From Pseudomonadota bacterium (lineage in GTDB: Bacteria; Pseudomonadota; Alphaproteobacteria; Rhizobiales; Devosiaceae), in assembly GCA_023433985.1 (NCBI GenBank), contig JAEYTN010000159.1:1-9291 (forward strand): a stretch of 9,291 nucleotides of DNA, written 5' to 3'. Shown here one piece after another: positions 1 to 6,529 of this stretch (the first letter of the stretch is position 1; each line of letters opens with the position of its first letter). Below the pieces are notes generated by a model, which saw only the letters and a program-made list of their open reading frames with translations, had not been told where the DNA came from and made no database searches. The position numbers and the translations under genes were made by a program.

Positions 1-617
1 GGCCCGACCTGCGCCCGGTGCAGCGCGGAGACGTGGCCGCGCGAGCCGAGCGCCCGGGCCAGGTCGCGCGCCAGCGCCCGGACATAGGTGCCCTTCTCGC
101 AGGTCATCTCGAGTTCGGACGTTTCGCCCGTATGCGCGACCAGGGTCAGCGCCTCGATGAAGACCGGCCGGGGCTCGAGCACCACCTGCTCGCCGGCGCG
201 GGCAAGGTCGTAGGCGCGCTCGCCATCGACCTTGATGGCCGAGAAGGCGGGGGGAGTCTGCATGATCTCGCCGGTGAAGGCGGGCAGTGCGGCGCGGATC
301 GCGGCTTCGTCGGGGCGGAGATCCGAGCGTTCGGTGACGTCGCCCTCGGCGTCGTCGGTGGCGGTTTCCTCGCCCCACTTGATGCTGAAGCGGTAGACCT
401 TCCTGCCATCCTGCACGACCGGCACGGTCTTGGTCGCTTCGCCCAGCGCGATGGGCAGCACGCCGGTCGCAAGGGGATCGAGCGTGCCGGCATGGCCGGC
501 CTTCCTGGCGCCGAGCAGCCAGCGCACCTTCCCTACCGCCTGGGTGGACGTCATGTCATAGGGCTTGTTCAGGACGATCCAGCCGGACACGTCCCGCTTC
601 GGTCTCTTCTCGCTCAC
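1..617 (-). CDS. truB: tRNA pseudouridine(55) synthase TruB, 3' end cut by window edge
   Basis: TruB converts U55 of the T-loop of elongator tRNAs to pseudouridine in the cytoplasm. About 205 of some 300 residues are visible; the C-terminal part lies beyond position 1. The N-terminal core reads clearly: [13 protein letters not shown] (about 12-24), then the catalytic loop [14 protein letters not shown] (39-52) with Asp47 as the expected nucleophile, then ALGEATK, a YRF strand near 74 and a [12 protein letters not shown] motif near the visible end. The start is taken as GTG at 617, which gives the usual short basic leader before the GWIVLNKP motif. A second in-frame GTG at 626 would add three residues. 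Neither has a clear Shine-Dalgarno sequence. It lies 106 bp downstream of rbfA, its usual neighbour. Identity is secure; only the exact start is uncertain. Confidence 0.95.
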   Translation of the reverse strand, partial: MSEKRPKRDVSGWIVLNKPYDMTSTQAVGKVRWLLGARKAGHAGTLDPLATGVLPIALGEATKTVPVVQDGRKVYRFSIKWGEETATDDAEGDVTERSDLRPDEAAIRAALPAFTGEIMQTPPAFSAIKVDGERAYDLARAGEQVVLEPRPVFIEALTLVAHTGETSELEMTCEKGTYVRALARDLARALGSRGHVSALHRAQVG

Positions 618-629
618 GGGGCGCACCGT

Positions 630-684
630 CGACCGGCATGAAGCCGGTCGCCTGCCCCATCGCGGGGGCGGCCGACGACGGCCG
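630..684 (-). other. Two perfect stem-loops in the rbfA-truB spacer
   Basis: The 106-bp spacer between rbfA and truB holds two perfect inverted repeats. One has 8-bp arms, 630-637 and 643-650, around a 5-nt loop. The other has 6-bp arms, 669-674 and 679-684, around ACGA. Neither is followed by a T-run in the direction of transcription, so they do not look like intrinsic terminators. The first ends 12 nt before the proposed truB GTG, in the place where a ribosome-binding site would sit, so it could affect truB translation or protect a processed 3' end. That role is inferred from position only. Confidence 0.5.
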
Positions 685-723
685 GGGTCCGCGCCGGGCT
701 CGTCCAAAGTCTCGAGGCCATGG

Positions 724-1143
724 TCAGTCGGCGTCCTTCTCGTCGTCTTCATCCTTGTGCAGGTCGCGTTGCACGCGCTCGGAGCGGAGGATGGCGTCGA
801 TACGGCCGAACTCGTCGAAGGTATCATCGACGAAGAACCGGAGGTCGGGGGCGAATTTCAGGTCGAGCTCGGGGGCGATGCGGCCGCGGATGAAGCGATG
901 GTGGCGGTTGAGCGCGGCAACGACTTCGTCGGCGCCCTCGCCGCCGAGCGGCATCACATAGGCGTTGGCGAGCTTGAGGTCGGGGGTCATCCGCACCTCG
1001 GGCACGGTGATGACCTTGCCCTCGAGCAGCGGGTCCTCGATCTCGCCGCGCGCGAACACGCCCGACAGGGCGTGGCGGACGAGCTCGCCGACGCGCAGCA
1101 TGCGCTGGGACGGGCCCGCCGGTTTGTGGGTGTCACGTTTCAT
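724..1143 (-). CDS. rbfA: 30S ribosome-binding factor RbfA
   Basis: RbfA is a cytoplasmic KH-fold factor that binds the immature 30S subunit and helps mature the 5' end of 16S rRNA; it is also needed for cold adaptation. The 139-residue product is close to the family length. It has the typical leader [17 protein letters not shown] (about 10-26), then [24 protein letters not shown] (about 44-67), the [26 protein letters not shown] block (about 83-108) and an acidic, lysine-containing tail. The ATG at 1143 gives the normal N-terminus, but no clear Shine-Dalgarno sequence precedes it; the tetR stop lies 9 nt upstream, so re-initiation by ribosomes finishing tetR is possible. In most bacteria infB is the upstream neighbour; here it is a TetR gene. 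Confidence 0.95.
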   Translation of the reverse strand: MKRDTHKPAGPSQRMLRVGELVRHALSGVFARGEIEDPLLEGKVITVPEVRMTPDLKLANAYVMPLGGEGADEVVAALNRHHRFIRGRIAPELDLKFAPDLRFFVDDTFDEFGRIDAILRSERVQRDLHKDEDDEKDAD

Positions 1144-1152
1144 CCGCCCGAG

Positions 1153-1947
1153 TTAGGCGCTTGCCGGTGCGGCGTCAACTTTGCGCTTTGCGGCGATGAG
1201 CCGGTCTAGGCCATCGAGGATGATCTCGAGGCCGAAATCGAAGGCCAGGTCGGGGTTGCCGAGGCCGTAGAGTTCCCCGACCACGGCACCGACGCGGCTC
1301 GCCACCGGATAGGGCGAGAAATCCAGCGTCTGCATGAAGGGCTCGATGGTGTACCACCACTCGTCGTCGCTCATGCCGGTCTGCGCCTTGACCATGCTGG
1401 CGCGCACCACGTCGCGGACGGCGCCGTGCACATAGTTGGCGACGAGGATGACGGAGAAATCCATCTCGATCTCGGTGAGGCCGAGGCCATCGAAGGCGCT
1501 GAGGAAGGTATCGTAGGCCCGGACCGTGTTGGGTCCCAGCGCCGGCCGGTGCGTGCCGATCTGCAGCGCCCAGGGATGGGCAAGGTAGAAGGCGCGGAAG
1601 CTGCGGGCGACCATGGTGACATTGGCCCGCCAGTCCTCGGGCCTGAACTTCGGCGGCTCCTGGCCGGCCTCGGGCCCGGTGGCGACGGCATCGAGCATCA
1701 GGTCGAGCAGCACGGCCTTGTCGGGGATGTGGGTATAGAAGCTCATCGGCGAGATGCCGACCGCTTCGGCAACCCGGCGGGTGGAAACCGCCTCGATCCC
1801 TTCGGCATCGGCGATGGCAACGGCGGCAGCGACCAGCTCGGCGACGCTGGTTCGCGACTTCGGTCCGCGCTTGCCGGCAGGCGCCCTGCCCCACATCAGC
1901 TCCAGCGTCCGGATGGGGTCGCCGCGCCCGGCAATTTCCTCGGCCAT
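1153..1947 (-). CDS. TetR-family transcriptional repressor of the divergent drug-resistance genes
   Basis: This 264-residue protein has an N-terminal helix-turn-helix of the TetR family: residues 34-83 include VAELVAAAVAIADAEG, STRRVAEAVGIS and the recognition-helix/turn motif MSFYTHIPDKAVLLDLML. A 30-residue leader with RTLELMWG and a basic GKRGPKSRTS stretch precedes it, a form often seen in actinobacterial TetR proteins beside ABC exporters. The larger C-terminal ligand-binding part ends with LAFDFGLEIILDGLDRLI, typical of the TetR_C_1 type. The start at 1947 is preceded by GGAG 5 nt upstream; a longer reading from 2007 would run into the operator region and has no such site. It is divergent from the ABC/UvrA genes, so it probably represses them and itself until a drug binds. 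The ligand cannot be read from the sequence. Confidence 0.93.
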   Translation of the reverse strand: MAEEIAGRGDPIRTLELMWGRAPAGKRGPKSRTSVAELVAAAVAIADAEGIEAVSTRRVAEAVGISPMSFYTHIPDKAVLLDLMLDAVATGPEAGQEPPKFRPEDWRANVTMVARSFRAFYLAHPWALQIGTHRPALGPNTVRAYDTFLSAFDGLGLTEIEMDFSVILVANYVHGAVRDVVRASMVKAQTGMSDDEWWYTIEPFMQTLDFSPYPVASRVGAVVGELYGLGNPDLAFDFGLEIILDGLDRLIAAKRKVDAAPASA

Positions 1948-1967
1948 CGATGCTCCAAATAACCCTT

Positions 1968-2012
1968 TACACCGTACGAGATTCGAGCTAGGTCGAACTC
2001 CGTACACTGCAC
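1968..2012. promoter_or_regulatory. Probable TetR operator: 32-bp palindrome with flanking direct repeats
   Basis: Positions 1974-2005 form an imperfect palindrome centred on CTAG (1988-1991). GTACG, TTCGA, CTAG, TCGAA and CGTAC match symmetrically, 24 of 32 positions. Its two ends overlap two direct copies of TACACYGYAC, at 1968-1977 and 2003-2012, spaced 35 bp apart. The element lies between the divergent tetR (ATG at 1947) and ABC ATPase (ATG at 2131) genes, where an autoregulating TetR protein would bind. Which of the two symmetries is the true recognition site cannot be decided by eye. Confidence 0.65.
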
Positions 2013-2020
2013 ATTGTTAT
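1993..2020 (+). promoter_or_regulatory. Weak candidate promoter for the ABC/UvrA genes
   Basis: A TCGAAC hexamer (1993-1998) and TGTTAT (2015-2020), 16 bp apart, are the best -35/-10-like pair on the plus strand in this spacer (about 3/6 and 4/6 matches to the sigma-70 consensus). The -35 part falls inside the palindrome, which would suit repression by occlusion. The match is weak, and alphaproteobacterial promoters are hard to call by eye. Confidence 0.25.
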
Positions 2021-2065
2021 CGCCGGATGCCGCAAATGTCGAGCGGCGCGTCGAAATCGAGCCTG

Positions 2066-2082
2066 CTGACACGACATGTCAG
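2066..2082 (+). repeat. 17-bp inverted repeat in the leader of the ABC operon
   Basis: CTGACA (2066-2071) and TGTCAG (2077-2082) are perfect inverted arms around CGACA; the right part also contains the perfect 8-bp palindrome GACATGTC (2073-2080). It lies 48 bp before the ATPase start and unlike the upstream element shares no core with TACACYGYAC. It could be a second regulator site, a -35 region (CTGACA) or a small leader hairpin. Confidence 0.45.
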
Positions 2083-2130
2083 TGGGGCCCGCTAGGCTTT
2101 GTGCATCGGCAAGGGGAAGAGGAGCAAACG

Positions 2131-3078
2131 ATGATTCATGCCCGCGGACTGAAACGCAGCTTCAGGAGCAAGACCGGCACGGTGGAAGCGGTGCGCGGCC
2201 TCGATCTCGACGTGGCCGAAGGCGAGCTCGTGGCCTTCCTGGGCCCCAACGGCGCCGGCAAATCCACCTCGGTGCGCATGCTGACCACGCTGCTGCCGCC
2301 GACCGAGGGCAGCGCCAATGTGGCCGGGCACGACGTGGTGAGCGACCCCGCGGCGGTACGGCGGCAGATCGGCTATGTCGGGCAGGGCAGCGGGGCCGGC
2401 GCCTATCACAAGGTGCGGGACGAGCTGATCACCCAAGGCGCGGCGCAGCGGATGAGCCGGGCTGACGCGGCGCGGCGGGCAGACGAACTGCTGGGCATGC
2501 TGGAGCTTACGGGACTGGAAGCCCGCACCGGCATGAGCCTGTCGGGCGGGCAGAAGCGGCGGCTCGACGTGGCGCTCGGCCTGATGCACGGCCCGCGCGT
2601 CCTGTTCCTCGACGAGCCTTCAACCGGGCTCGACCCGCATAGCCGCGCCAACCTATGGGAGCACATCCTCAAGCTCAAGCAGGCGAGCGGCATGACCGTG
2701 TTCCTCACCACGCACTATCTCGACGAAGCCGACTCCATGGCCGAGCGGGTGATGATCATGGACAATGGCCAGATCATCGCCAACGACACGCCCGAGCGAC
2801 TGAAGGCCGAGCTCGCGGGCGACCGCATCACCGTGGATGTCAGCGATCCCGGCGCGGCGGCGGAGATCGCCGCCAACCTGCCGGAGGCGCGCGAGGTTGC
2901 GGCAGACGGCGCGCGGCTGGGGGTGACGGTGAAGGGCGGCGAGGCGGTGCTGCCGGAGTTCATCCGGGCCCTCGACGCGCGGGGTACCAGGGTGCTCAGC
3001 GCCAATGTTCGCCGACCGACGCTCGACGACGTATTTCTCGGACTGACCGGCCGTTCGCTCCGGGAGGCCGCAGCATGA
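2131..3078 (+). CDS. DrrA-type ABC transporter ATP-binding protein
   Basis: This is the 315-residue cytoplasmic ATPase of an ABC-2 efflux pump of the daunorubicin-resistance (DrrA/CcmA) type. All nucleotide-binding motifs are intact: Walker A GPNGAGKST (38-46), Q-loop Gln85, signature LSGGQ (137-141), Walker B VLFLDEP (157-163) with Glu162, D-loop TGLD (165-168) and His195. After residue 230 comes the C-terminal domain typical of DrrA, ending in RRPTLDDVFLGLTGR (294-308). The ATG at 2131 has AGAGGAG 6 nt upstream (2118-2124); an in-frame reading from 2014 would add 39 residues of non-family sequence crossing the leader repeat. The stop overlaps the next start as ATGA, so translation is coupled. 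The permease at 3272 is its probable partner, with export of a hydrophobic drug inferred from the family. Confidence 0.95.
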   Translation: MIHARGLKRSFRSKTGTVEAVRGLDLDVAEGELVAFLGPNGAGKSTSVRMLTTLLPPTEGSANVAGHDVVSDPAAVRRQIGYVGQGSGAGAYHKVRDELITQGAAQRMSRADAARRADELLGMLELTGLEARTGMSLSGGQKRRLDVALGLMHGPRVLFLDEPSTGLDPHSRANLWEHILKLKQASGMTVFLTTHYLDEADSMAERVMIMDNGQIIANDTPERLKAELAGDRITVDVSDPGAAAEIAANLPEAREVAADGARLGVTVKGGEAVLPEFIRALDARGTRVLSANVRRPTLDDVFLGLTGRSLREAAA

Positions 3079-3275
3079 CCACCGGTGCCTTCCAACCCAT
3101 CCGTCACCGGGCGACGCGGCCCGCTCTTCCGCCGGACGAAGCGCCTCGCCCATCCGCCACAGGCGGCTTGCTTCAGGCACCGAAGCCTACCTTGCCGGCC
3201 CGCCTCTTGCCGCCACAGGGCACGACCGAGTCCGACGCCAGCTTTGCCCGCCGCATCTGGGAGACCCTCTCATGA
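3075..3275 (+). CDS. Small ORF of 66 residues between pump ATPase and permease
   Basis: I do not recognise this product. The ORF starts at ATG 3075 inside the ATPase stop (ATGA, 3075-3078) and ends at TGA 3273-3275 inside the permease start (ATGA, 3272-3275). Each start has a good ribosome-binding site: GGGAGG at 3062-3067, 7 nt before this ATG, and GGGAG at 3259-3263, 8 nt before the permease ATG. The product has 11 prolines, a basic N-terminal third (QPIRHRATRPALPP), a low-complexity middle and the C-terminus SDASFARRIWETLS, which may form a short helix. No signal peptide, membrane span, cysteine or metal site is seen. Third positions are less G/C-biased than in the neighbours, and the DNA carries two hairpins and a 10-bp repeat. 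It may be a pump accessory peptide, a translational coupler, or inserted repeat DNA kept in frame. Confidence 0.6.
   Translation: MTTGAFQPIRHRATRPALPPDEAPRPSATGGLLQAPKPTLPARLLPPQGTTESDASFARRIWETLS
3154..3219 (+). repeat. Hairpins and a 10-bp direct repeat inside the small ORF
   Basis: Two stem-loops follow each other: CCGCC/GGCGG (3154-3158 and 3162-3166, loop ACA) and GCTTC/GAAGC (3170-3174 and 3182-3186, 7-nt loop). The 10-mer CCGCCACAGG occurs at 3154-3163 and again at 3210-3219. The transcript could pause or fold here, which would change the permease to ATPase ratio, or the pattern could be a trace of a small repeat insertion. Confidence 0.45.
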
Positions 3276-4021
3276 CTTTCGTTCGCGATATCGCCACCTC
3301 GTTCAACCGCGAGATGAAGCCGACCCTCGCCGATCCCTCGTGGATGGCGTTCGGGCTGGTGCAGCCGCTGCTCTACATTGCCTTCTTCGTGCCGCTGCTC
3401 GATGTCGGCGGCTCGACCGGTGCGACGCTGCAATGGTTCGTCCCGGGCATGATCGTGATGCTCACGCTGTTCGGCACCGCGATGGTGGGCTGGAGCCTGA
3501 CGGAGGAACTGATGAGCGGAGTGCTGGAGCGGTTCCTCGCCACCCCGATGAGCCGCCCGGCGCTAATCTTCGGCCGCTCGCTCAAGGAGATGTTTCCGCT
3601 GGCACTGCAGGCGATCGCGATGATCGTGATTGCCTGGCCGTTCGGGCTGCAGCTGTTTCCGCTGCAGATGCTGATCGGCCTCGCCGTGCTGGCGCTCTTC
3701 GGCGCGGGGGTGGCAGCGCTCTCCTACGCGCTCGCCATCGCGGCGCGGCACAATACCTCATTGTTCTACATGGTGAGCCAGTCGGTGGCGTTGCCGCTGA
3801 TGCTGCTGGGCGGGGTATTGCTGCCGATCGAGAATGGGCCGGGCTGGCTTTTTCTCGCGAGCCGCTTCAACCCGCTGACCTACCTGGTGGAGGCCGAGCG
3901 CGCGCTGTTCGCGGGCGAGCTGTTCAGCGCCACGGTGGGCTACGGCCTGATCGTCGCGGTGCTCACGGCCCTGGTCGGACTCACGGTTGGGGCGCGAGCC
4001 ATCCGCAGGGCCAGCCTCTAG
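3272..4021 (+). CDS. DrrB-type ABC-2 transporter permease
   Basis: This 249-residue inner-membrane protein should form the drug-conducting part of the pump with the ATPase at 2131. Six hydrophobic segments fit the ABC-2 fold: about 25-43, 55-75, 107-127, 131-156, 167-187 and 222-241. The loop after the second span has the ABC-2 motif SGVLERFLATPMSR (82-95), and the stretch before the last span has the family motif FNPLTYLVEAERALF (199-213). The start at 3272 overlaps the small-ORF stop by four bases and has GGGAG 8 nt upstream. Size and topology match DrrB and NodJ-like permeases, and the pairing with a DrrA-like ATPase favours drug export over polysaccharide export. A terminator-like hairpin follows 14 bp after the stop. 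Confidence 0.93.
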   Translation: MTFVRDIATSFNREMKPTLADPSWMAFGLVQPLLYIAFFVPLLDVGGSTGATLQWFVPGMIVMLTLFGTAMVGWSLTEELMSGVLERFLATPMSRPALIFGRSLKEMFPLALQAIAMIVIAWPFGLQLFPLQMLIGLAVLALFGAGVAALSYALAIAARHNTSLFYMVSQSVALPLMLLGGVLLPIENGPGWLFLASRFNPLTYLVEAERALFAGELFSATVGYGLIVAVLTALVGLTVGARAIRRASL

Positions 4022-4035
4022 AGAACGATATTCGA

Positions 4036-4060
4036 GGGGTTGCTATTGGCAGCCCCTTCC
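4036..4060 (+). terminator. Terminator-like or attenuator hairpin between permease and uvrA-like gene
   Basis: GGGGTTGC (4036-4043) pairs with GCAGCCCC (4049-4056) around a 5-nt loop; all eight pairs form in RNA, one as G-U. A pyrimidine-rich stretch TTCCCTTATTC follows, not a clean T-run. It may end part of the pump transcript and so lower expression of the uvrA-like gene 45 bp downstream, or just stabilise the 3' end. Confidence 0.5.
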
Positions 4061-4101
4061 CTTATTCAACCAAACGGTAAAACACGGGAAGGAATGGACG
4101 C

Positions 4102-6348
4102 ATGTACGGTTCGATCCGGATCCGCGGCGCGCGCGAGAACAACCTCAAGAACGTCTCGCTCGATATCCCGAAGCGCAAGATCACCGTGTTCACCGGGGTT
4201 TCCGGCTCGGGCAAGTCGTCGCTGGTGTTCGGCACCATTGCGGCGGAAAGCCAGCGGCTGATCAACGAGACCTACCCCGCCTTCGTGCAGCAGTTCATGC
4301 CGCATTACGGCCAGCCCGAAGCGGACGAACTCGAGAACATCTCGGCCGCGATCATCGTCGACCAGCAGCGGCTGGGAGGCAATTCGCGCTCCACCGTCGC
4401 CACGGTGACCGATGCGGCGCAGATGCTGCGGGTGGTGTTCTCGCGCGTCGCCGAGCCCAGGCTCGGTCCGCCGGGGCTCTACTCCTACAACGACCCGCGC
4501 GGCATGTGCCCCGACTGCGAGGGCATCGGGCAGGTCGCTGCGATGGATATGGCGGCGGTGATCGACGAGTCGAAGTCGCTGAACGAGGGCGCCATCCTGC
4601 CCAAGGACTTCGCGGTCGAAAGCTGGTGGTGGGAAATCTACCGGAACTCCGGTCTGTTCGACATGGACAAGCCGGTGCGGGAGTTCAGCGAAGAGGAGCG
4701 GCAGAACCTGCTGCATCTCGATGACGGGCGGAAGATCAAGGTGGGAAAGATCGGCCTCACCTACGAGGGCGTGGTCGCCAAGCTGAAGAAGGGGCTGGGC
4801 TCAAAGGACCCCGAGAACCTGCAGCCGCATGTTCGGGCCGAATATGACAAAATCTTCAAGCGCGGGGTCTGCCCGGCCTGCAACGGCACGCGGCTCAACC
4901 AGGCCGCGCTCGTCAGCAGAATCGACGGGAGGAATATCGCCGAGTGCTCGGCGATGCAGGTTTCCGACCTGGCGCCCTTCGTCCGCAGGATCGACGCGCC
5001 CGGCATCAGGCCGATGCTGGAGGCGCTGGCGGCGCGGCTCGAGAACCTCGTGACCATCGGGCTCGGCTACCTGTCGCTCGACCGCGAGAGCTCGACGCTG
5101 TCGGGCGGCGAGAGCCAGCGGGTGAAGATGGTGCGCCACCTCGGCTCGTCGCTGACCGACATCACCTATGTGTTCGACGAGCCTTCGGTGGGGCTCCATC
5201 CACACGACGTGGGCCGGCTCGCCGGGCTGATGCAGCAGCTCAGGGACAAGGGCAACACGGTGCTGATCGTCGAGCACAAGCCCGACATGATCGCCATCGG
5301 CGACCACATCGTCGACATGGGACCGTTGGCGGGGAGCAAGGGCGGCGAGGTGGTGTACGAGGGCGACTATGCCGGCCTGCTCAATTCCGGGACGCTTACC
5401 GGCAACCACATCGAGAAGCACCAGCCGATAAAGACCGAGGTGCGCACGCCGAAGGGCGAGCTCAGGGTCGAGCACGCCAGGGTCAACAACCTCAAGGACG
5501 TCTCGGTGACGATCCCCAGGGGAGTGCTGACGGTGGTGACCGGAGTTGCCGGATCGGGCAAGAGCTCGCTGATCCAGGGGGCGCTGCCGGTGGCCTATCC
5601 GGATACGGTGATCATCGACCAGAACCTCGCCCGCGGCTCTTCGCGCTCCAACACGGCCACCTACACCGGCATCCTCGACAATGTGCGCAAGGCCTTCGCC
5701 AAGTCGAACGGGGTCGAGGCCTCGCTGTTTTCGGCCAACTCGAAGGGCGCCTGTCCGGACTGCAAGGGGCTCGGCGTCATCTACACCGACCTTGCGCACA
5801 TGGACCCGGTGGCCAGCACCTGCGAGACCTGCGAAGGCAAGCGCTTCACCGAGGATGTGCTGCAGCACAAGCTGCGCGGCAAGGCGATCTCCGACGTCTA
5901 CGAGATGGCGGTGAGCGACGCGGCGGCTTTCTTCACCGAGGCGGCGGTGGCGAAGATCCTCAAGGGGCTCGACGATGTGGGGCTTGGCTATCTCACGCTC
6001 GGGCAGCCGCTCTCGACGCTCTCGGGCGGCGAGCGGCAGCGGCTGAAGCTGGCGGCAGAGCTGGGCAAATCGGGCAGCATCTATGTGCTCGACGAGCCCA
6101 CCACGGGGCTGCACATGAACGACGTCGATACGCTGATCGGGCTGTTCGACCGGCTGGTCGAGCAGGACTCCACCGTCATCGTCATCGAGCACAATCTCGA
6201 CGTGATCAGCCGGGGGGACTGGGTTATCGACCTCGGTCCCGGGGCCGGGCACGAAGGAGGCACCGTGGTGTTCGAAGGTACGCCCGCGGGCCTGCTTGCG
6301 GCCAAGGGGAGCCTTACCGGCGAAGCGTTGCGGAAGCGGTTCGGCTGA
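4102..6348 (+). CDS. UvrA-family drug-resistance ATPase (DrrC/UvrA2-like), lacks UvrB-binding domain
   Basis: This 748-residue protein is a UvrA paralogue with two complete ABC modules. Module one has Walker [10 protein letters not shown] (32-40), signature LSGGE (333-337), Walker B TYVFDEP (355-361) and His392. Module two has GVAGSGKSS (481-489), LSGGE (640-644), YVLDEP (661-666) and His697. The second zinc module is whole (CPDC 551-554, CETC 574-577); the first keeps only CPDC at 136-139, with a further CPAC at 257-260. Canonical UvrA is about 940 residues; the UvrB-binding domain is missing, since RVAEPR (115-120) is followed almost at once by LYSYNDP (126-132). It should therefore bind DNA but not load UvrB. 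DrrC of anthracycline producers is of this type and protects DNA from bound drug. GGGAAGGA lies 8 nt before the ATG. It probably shares tetR control with the pump. Confidence 0.93.
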   Translation: MYGSIRIRGARENNLKNVSLDIPKRKITVFTGVSGSGKSSLVFGTIAAESQRLINETYPAFVQQFMPHYGQPEADELENISAAIIVDQQRLGGNSRSTVATVTDAAQMLRVVFSRVAEPRLGPPGLYSYNDPRGMCPDCEGIGQVAAMDMAAVIDESKSLNEGAILPKDFAVESWWWEIYRNSGLFDMDKPVREFSEEERQNLLHLDDGRKIKVGKIGLTYEGVVAKLKKGLGSKDPENLQPHVRAEYDKIFKRGVCPACNGTRLNQAALVSRIDGRNIAECSAMQVSDLAPFVRRIDAPGIRPMLEALAARLENLVTIGLGYLSLDRESSTLSGGESQRVKMVRHLGSSLTDITYVFDEPSVGLHPHDVGRLAGLMQQLRDKGNTVLIVEHKPDMIAIGDHIVDMGPLAGSKGGEVVYEGDYAGLLNSGTLTGNHIEKHQPIKTEVRTPKGELRVEHARVNNLKDVSVTIPRGVLTVVTGVAGSGKSSLIQGALPVAYPDTVIIDQNLARGSSRSNTATYTGILDNVRKAFAKSNGVEASLFSANSKGACPDCKGLGVIYTDLAHMDPVASTCETCEGKRFTEDVLQHKLRGKAISDVYEMAVSDAAAFFTEAAVAKILKGLDDVGLGYLTLGQPLSTLSGGERQRLKLAAELGKSGSIYVLDEPTTGLHMNDVDTLIGLFDRLVEQDSTVIVIEHNLDVISRGDWVIDLGPGAGHEGGTVVFEGTPAGLLAAKGSLTGEALRKRFG

Positions 6349-6377
6349 GACAGCTGTTGCTCCCGCGCACAGTCCGC

Positions 6378-6399
6378 CGCGCATTCGCGCCGATGCGCG
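6378..6399. repeat. Inverted repeat downstream of the uvrA-like gene
   Basis: CGCGCAT (6378-6384) and ATGCGCG (6393-6399) are perfect 7-bp arms around an 8-nt loop, 29 bp after the uvrA-like stop. It could help end or protect the operon transcript, but no T-run follows, so an intrinsic terminator is not supported. The rest of this 181-bp gap holds one more inverted repeat at 6466-6488 and no gene that I can support. Confidence 0.4.
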
Positions 6400-6465
6400 C
6401 CGGCCGGGAACCAGAATGTGATCGGCACGCTTCGAGTCGCCGTCATCCTGTGGCGTGGACGCTCT

Positions 6466-6488
6466 CGACAAAGCATCGCTTTTTGTCG
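6466..6488. repeat. Inverted repeat before the L,D-transpeptidase gene
   Basis: CGACAAA (6466-6472) and TTTGTCG (6482-6488) are perfect arms. Adding AAAGC/GCTTT pairing gives a 9-bp stem with a 2-nt bulge and an ATC loop. It lies 41 bp before the preferred TTG start, so it is either a leader hairpin, a regulator site or a terminator for read-through from the uvrA-like gene; the T-run is inside the stem, which weakens the last option. Confidence 0.4.
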
Positions 6489-6529
6489 TCTCTCGCCCAG
6501 CCCCCACTCGTTTCCTGCGTGATCCAGCC

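Noticed and set aside
18..641. Plus-strand open frame opposite truB
   Set aside because: The minus-strand frame reads as TruB with its catalytic loop; the plus frame has no recognised motif.
1948..2007. Longer start for the TetR gene at 2007
   Set aside because: It would place coding sequence across the probable operator; GGAG supports the ATG at 1947.
2014..2130. Longer start for the ABC ATPase at 2014
   Set aside because: The extension has no family similarity, crosses the leader inverted repeat, and AGAGGAG supports ATG 2131.
3085..4080. Open frame of 331 codons over the permease
   Set aside because: The permease frame has six membrane spans and ABC-2 motifs; this one has none and lacks a ribosome-binding site.
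4102..6348. Canonical nucleotide-excision-repair UvrA
   Set aside because: About 200 residues too short, UvrB-binding domain missing, and located in a drug-efflux operon.
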